Assembly (NCBI GenBank): GCA_964597305.1
Contig: CAZQWU010000054.1
Location: 1 to 5,717, forward strand
DNA length: 5,717 nucleotides
Direction of reading: 5' to 3'
From: UBA7398 sp964597305
GTDB lineage: Bacteria; Actinomycetota; Actinomycetes; Nanopelagicales; Nanopelagicaceae
Below, one piece after another: positions 4,925 through 5,717 of the stretch. Each line of letters begins with the position of its first letter. Position 1 is the stretch's first letter. The notes under the pieces are model-generated. The model did no database searches. It saw nothing but the letters and a program-made list of their open reading frames with translations, and had not been told where the DNA came from. The position numbers were made by a program, and so were the translations under genes.

Positions 4925-5717
4925 CGACGATCTCTGCATCTTGAACGCCGTCATCACTCTTGGGTTGCTCAGAACCCGCGCCAGCAGCTGCGTTTGCAGC
5001 ATAGAGGGCAGCCCCTAGTTGCTGAGAAATTTCGGCAACTTTCTCGGTTGCACTCTTGATTGTAGTTGAGTCTGTTCCCTCGAGAGCTTTCTTCAAATCA
5101 GCCAGTGCAGTTTCACACTCTGCTTTCTTTGTTGCAGATTCTCCTTCGTTGAGTTTTTCTGCATTGTCCTTGAGGAATTTCTCTGTCTGATAGACAAGTG
5201 AATCGCCGGTGTTACGAATTTCTGCTTCCTCGCGGCGCTTCTTATCTTCCTCAGCATGAGATTCGGCGTCTTTCATCATGCGCTCGATATCTTCCTTTGG
5301 AAGTGCAGATCCACCGGTAATTGTCATGCTCTGTTCTTTACCAGTGCCAAGATCCTTAGCTGATACGTGGACGATTCCGTTTGCGTCAATATCGAACGTT
5401 ACTTCGATCTGTGGCACGCCTCGTGGTGCTGGTGGAAGACCTGTTAATTCAAACATGCCAAGTTTCTTGTTGTATGCCGCCATTTCGCGTTCACCTTGGA
5501 AGACCTGAATTTGAACTGCTGGTTGATTGTCATCAGCAGTTGTAAAGATCTCTGATCGCTTTGTTGGAATTGTTGTGTTTCGTTCAATGAGTTTTGTCAT
5601 GATGCCGCCCTTGGTTTCTATGCCAAGTGACAACGGGGTTACGTCGAGAAGAAGTACATCTTTTACTTCACCTTTGATAACACCAGCTTGAAGTGAAGCG
5701 CCAACGGCAACAACTTC
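4908..5717 (-). CDS. dnaK: Hsp70 chaperone DnaK, C-terminal part (5' end off window)
   Basis: ATP-driven chaperone; 269 C-terminal residues are visible, roughly from E. coli DnaK residue 368 onward, so most of the ATPase domain is beyond the right edge. The visible part opens with the end of the nucleotide-binding domain (VGASLQAGVIKG), then the conserved interdomain linker VLLLD (visible residues 21-25), and the beta substrate-binding domain with TPLSLGIETKGGIMTKLI, RNTTIPTKRSEIF, PPAPRGVPQIEVTFDIDANG and VSAKDLGTGKEQ. The alpha-helical lid follows, then an Ala/Gly-rich spacer and the acidic tail DAEIVDDTTN, which resembles the DAEFEEV-type end of bacterial DnaK. First gene of the visible operon; the promoter and HspR operator are expected upstream, outside the window. 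Confidence 0.97.
   Translation of the reverse strand, partial: EVVAVGASLQAGVIKGEVKDVLLLDVTPLSLGIETKGGIMTKLIERNTTIPTKRSEIFTTADDNQPAVQIQVFQGEREMAAYNKKLGMFELTGLPPAPRGVPQIEVTFDIDANGIVHVSAKDLGTGKEQSMTITGGSALPKEDIERMMKDAESHAEEDKKRREEAEIRNTGDSLVYQTEKFLKDNAEKLNEGESATKKAECETALADLKKALEGTDSTTIKSATEKVAEISQQLGAALYAANAAAGAGSEQPKSDDGVQDAEIVDDTTN

Larger units (their letters stand above)
2529..5717 (-). other. dnaK-grpE-dnaJ-hspR-pyrE operon (promoter-distal part)
   Basis: Five minus-strand genes with junctions of -17, +2, -4 and -1 bases (dnaK/grpE, grpE/dnaJ, dnaJ/hspR, hspR/pyrE). There is no room for a terminator or a conventional intergenic promoter between them. The first four genes in this order form the standard actinobacterial HspR-controlled heat-shock operon; pyrE as the last gene is an addition. 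Single-transcript status is inferred from spacing only. Confidence 0.8.

Noticed and set aside
4433..5002. A longer GrpE starting at the ATG at 5002
   Set aside because: The extra 26 residues lie wholly inside the dnaK coding region, do not look like a GrpE N-terminus, and have no ribosome-binding site. The ATG at 4924 gives a normal start.
1..5717. HspR operator (HAIR, CTTGAGT-N7-ACTCAAG) or other heat-shock operators
   Set aside because: I found CTTGAG-like fragments only as isolated half sites inside genes (for example near 3023 and 5170), with no paired half at the right spacing. The operator is expected upstream of dnaK, beyond the right edge.
1..5717. CRISPR array, tRNA, rRNA, insertion sequence or phage-related gene
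   Set aside because: The window is almost wholly occupied by seven housekeeping genes; apart from the 55-base assembly overlap I see no long or regularly spaced repeat and no transposase or integrase motif.

Overview
The window is a nearly gap-free stretch of bacterial chromosome holding seven protein genes, two of them cut by the window edges and one (dnaJ) interrupted by an assembly gap. The gene content points to an actinobacterium. The order dnaK-grpE-dnaJ-hspR, with a MerR-type HspR repressor at the end, is the classic actinobacterial heat-shock operon. The G+C content looks only moderate by eye, well below Streptomyces or Mycobacterium. Together with the very tight gene packing and a proton-pumping pyrophosphatase, this suggests a streamlined lineage such as the freshwater planktonic Nanopelagicales (acI). 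That placement is inference; no marker gene in the window settles it. The 100-N gap flanked by an exact 55-base repeat suggests a short-read draft, metagenome or single-cell assembly.

Layout, left to right. Positions 1-1805, minus strand: hppA, a K+-independent H+-translocating membrane pyrophosphatase, missing its C-terminal end off the left edge. Positions 1806-1888: an 83-base divergent regulatory region. Positions 1889-2524, plus strand: a DedA-family membrane protein that looks leaderless. Only 4 bases separate its stop from the stop of the convergent pyrE. Positions 2529-5717, minus strand: one unidirectional operon read right to left, dnaK (C-terminal part only), grpE, dnaJ, hspR, pyrE. 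Its genes overlap or lie 2 bases apart, so it is very probably one transcript. Its promoter, expected upstream of dnaK, lies beyond the right edge.

How the genes work together. DnaK, its nucleotide-exchange factor GrpE and the J-protein DnaJ form the Hsp70 folding machine; HspR in other actinobacteria represses this same operon with DnaK as co-repressor. PyrE (UMP synthesis) follows with a one-base overlap and is probably carried as a passenger on the transcript. HppA uses pyrophosphate, a by-product of biosynthesis including the PyrE reaction, to energise the membrane. DedA proteins are linked to lipid-carrier recycling and membrane homeostasis.

Main points for a second look: (1) dnaJ appears broken, but removing the gap plus one copy of the 55-base repeat restores one in-frame 303-residue protein; (2) that DnaJ lacks the cysteine-rich zinc finger usual for the dnaK-operon DnaJ; (3) hspR encodes a short 101-residue protein and its stop overlaps the GTG start of pyrE. 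I see no clearly undescribed system, no mobile element, no CRISPR array and no RNA gene.
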